Assembly: GCA_007280315.1 (NCBI GenBank)
Contig: QYQC01000128.1
Location: 1 to 8,554, forward strand
Source of the DNA: Betaproteobacteria bacterium
GTDB lineage: Bacteria > Pseudomonadota > Gammaproteobacteria > Burkholderiales > SG8-39
Length of the DNA stretch: 8,554 bases
Direction of reading: 5' to 3'
This document shows positions 8,111 to 8,554 of this stretch, one piece after another. Each line of letters starts with the position of its first letter. Position 1 is the stretch's first letter. The position numbers were made by a program, and so were the translations under genes. The notes beneath the pieces were generated by a model, which was not told where the DNA came from, searched no databases, and was given only the letters and a program-made list of their open reading frames with translations.

Positions 8111-8140
8111 AAAACCGGCTAGAGGAGAAGTGCCGGCTTC
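8111..8140 (-). terminator. Likely terminator downstream of hemE
   Basis: On the minus strand CCGGC and GCCGG pair around a 12-nt loop (8115-8119 with 8132-8136). The stem can extend by four A-U or G-U pairs into GAAG/TTTT, so a short U tract forms the 3' arm. It lies about 70 bp beyond the hemE stop. The U tract is only four bases, hence moderate confidence. Confidence 0.4.
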
Positions 8141-8169
8141 CCCACTTAATTTGCGGGGGAGCACGGTGT

Positions 8170-8178
8170 TGTGCATAA
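8170..8178 (-). promoter_or_regulatory. Perfect match to the DnaA-box consensus
   Basis: TTATGCACA on the minus strand matches TTATNCACA exactly. It lies 29 bp past the hemE stop and shares orientation with the three near-matches at 7981-8014. Whether DnaA binds here is unknown. Confidence 0.35.
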
Positions 8179-8207
8179 GTCACGCTTGGCGAAAACCGCA
8201 GAACTCC

Positions 8208-8554
8208 TTAGCTGGCGTGGGTGTCGGCGCTGTTGCCGTGAAAGCGGACGCTTGCCTGATGCACGCAATCGATCAGAATCTTGACGGCTTCCGGCGGCGT
8301 GAACTGGGAAATGCCGTGGCCGAGATTGAATACATGGCCGCTGCCGTGGCCGAAGGAAGCAAGGATTTTCTCGGTTTCGCGTTGCACAACTTCCGCCGGC
8401 GAAAACAACACCGCCGGATCGAGGTTGCCCTGCAGCGCTACCCGATCGCCGATGCGCGCGCGCGCCTGGCCGATGTCCACGCTCCAATCGAGGCCGACGG
8501 CGTCGCAGCCGATCGTGGCGATGTCCTCGAGCCAGTTGCCGCATCCCTTGGTGA
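8208..8554 (-). CDS. hemE: Uroporphyrinogen decarboxylase, C-terminal third (partial)
   Basis: The last 114 residues of HemE (about 355 residues in the family); the 5' end is cut by the window edge, and the first full codon is 8550-8552. HemE removes four carboxyl groups from uroporphyrinogen III to make coproporphyrinogen III in cytoplasmic haem synthesis. Recognisable blocks are TKGCGNWLEDIA, GLDWSVDIGQAR, VALQGNLDPAVLF, and GHVFNLGHGISQFTPP, which carries the conserved histidine near the active site. The first block has Cys where many homologues have Gly (TKGGG). The N-terminal catalytic aspartate region is outside the window. The frame is intact to a TAA stop (8208-8210). It runs in the same direction as priA, but a 331-bp gap with a possible terminator separates them, so cotranscription is doubtful. 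Confidence 0.93.
   Translation of the reverse strand, partial: TKGCGNWLEDIATIGCDAVGLDWSVDIGQARARIGDRVALQGNLDPAVLFSPAEVVQRETEKILASFGHGSGHVFNLGHGISQFTPPEAVKILIDCVHQASVRFHGNSADTHAS

Larger units (their letters stand above)
7877..8207. other. hemE–priA intergenic region (331 bp)
   Basis: There is no supported gene. A 74-codon minus-strand frame (7952-8176) lacks a ribosome binding site and any recognisable domain. The stretch is noticeably more AT-rich than the surrounding genes, with an AT-rich patch near 8088-8108. It contains tandem DnaA-box-like 9-mers (7981-8014), a perfect TTATGCACA on the minus strand (8170-8178), and several short hairpins (8111-8174). Confidence 0.7.

Noticed and set aside
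7952..8176. 74-codon minus-strand frame between hemE and priA
   Set aside because: There is no ribosome binding site, it overlaps the repeats and hairpins, and the protein resembles nothing I know. A real small gene cannot be fully excluded; conservation of the frame in relatives would decide.
8541..8552. TKGCG instead of TKGGG in HemE as a damaged active site
   Set aside because: The rest of the fragment is well conserved and the frame is intact. One Gly-to-Cys difference is more likely lineage variation.

Overview
The window looks like a GC-rich betaproteobacterial chromosome segment (no plasmid, phage or IS genes seen). The clearest clue is the collinear block argS – SPOR-domain membrane protein – dsbA, with an SDR oxidoreductase beyond it, which I recall as a common betaproteobacterial arrangement. 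The protein sequences (HemE, PriA, ArgS, DsbA/DsbL types) also read as betaproteobacterial. No genus can be assigned from the sequence alone.

Layout from left to right. (1) The 3' end of a LivF-type branched-chain amino acid ABC transporter ATPase on the + strand. (2) Tail-to-tail with it, a minus-strand two-gene unit: a DsbA-like protein with a CPVC active site, followed by an SDR oxidoreductase. It has a plausible sigma70 promoter. (3) A + strand exported rhodanese-like protein with a CX4CW motif, ending in a terminator hairpin. (4) A minus-strand operon argS – SPOR protein – dsbA (CPHC). (5) A 321-bp gap with three inverted repeats and a TATAAT box ahead of argS. (6) priA on the minus strand. 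(7) A 331-bp gap of lower GC with DnaA-box-like repeats and several hairpins. (8) The 3' third of hemE on the minus strand.

Most genes are housekeeping: arginyl-tRNA synthesis, replication restart, haem synthesis and cell-envelope/division. The accessory-looking part is 1.1–3.1 kb. There the usual dsbA–SDR adjacency appears split: two diverged dsbA paralogues flank an oppositely oriented rhodanese-like gene. Its predicted mature product has only two cysteines, both in the active-site loop. This could be a small periplasmic thiol-redox module, but the functional link is inference.

The second notable point is the hemE–priA gap. It holds three same-orientation 9-mers, each one base away from the DnaA box TTATNCACA, spaced 12–13 bp apart, and one perfect match further upstream. 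I see no tRNA, rRNA, CRISPR array or mobile element.
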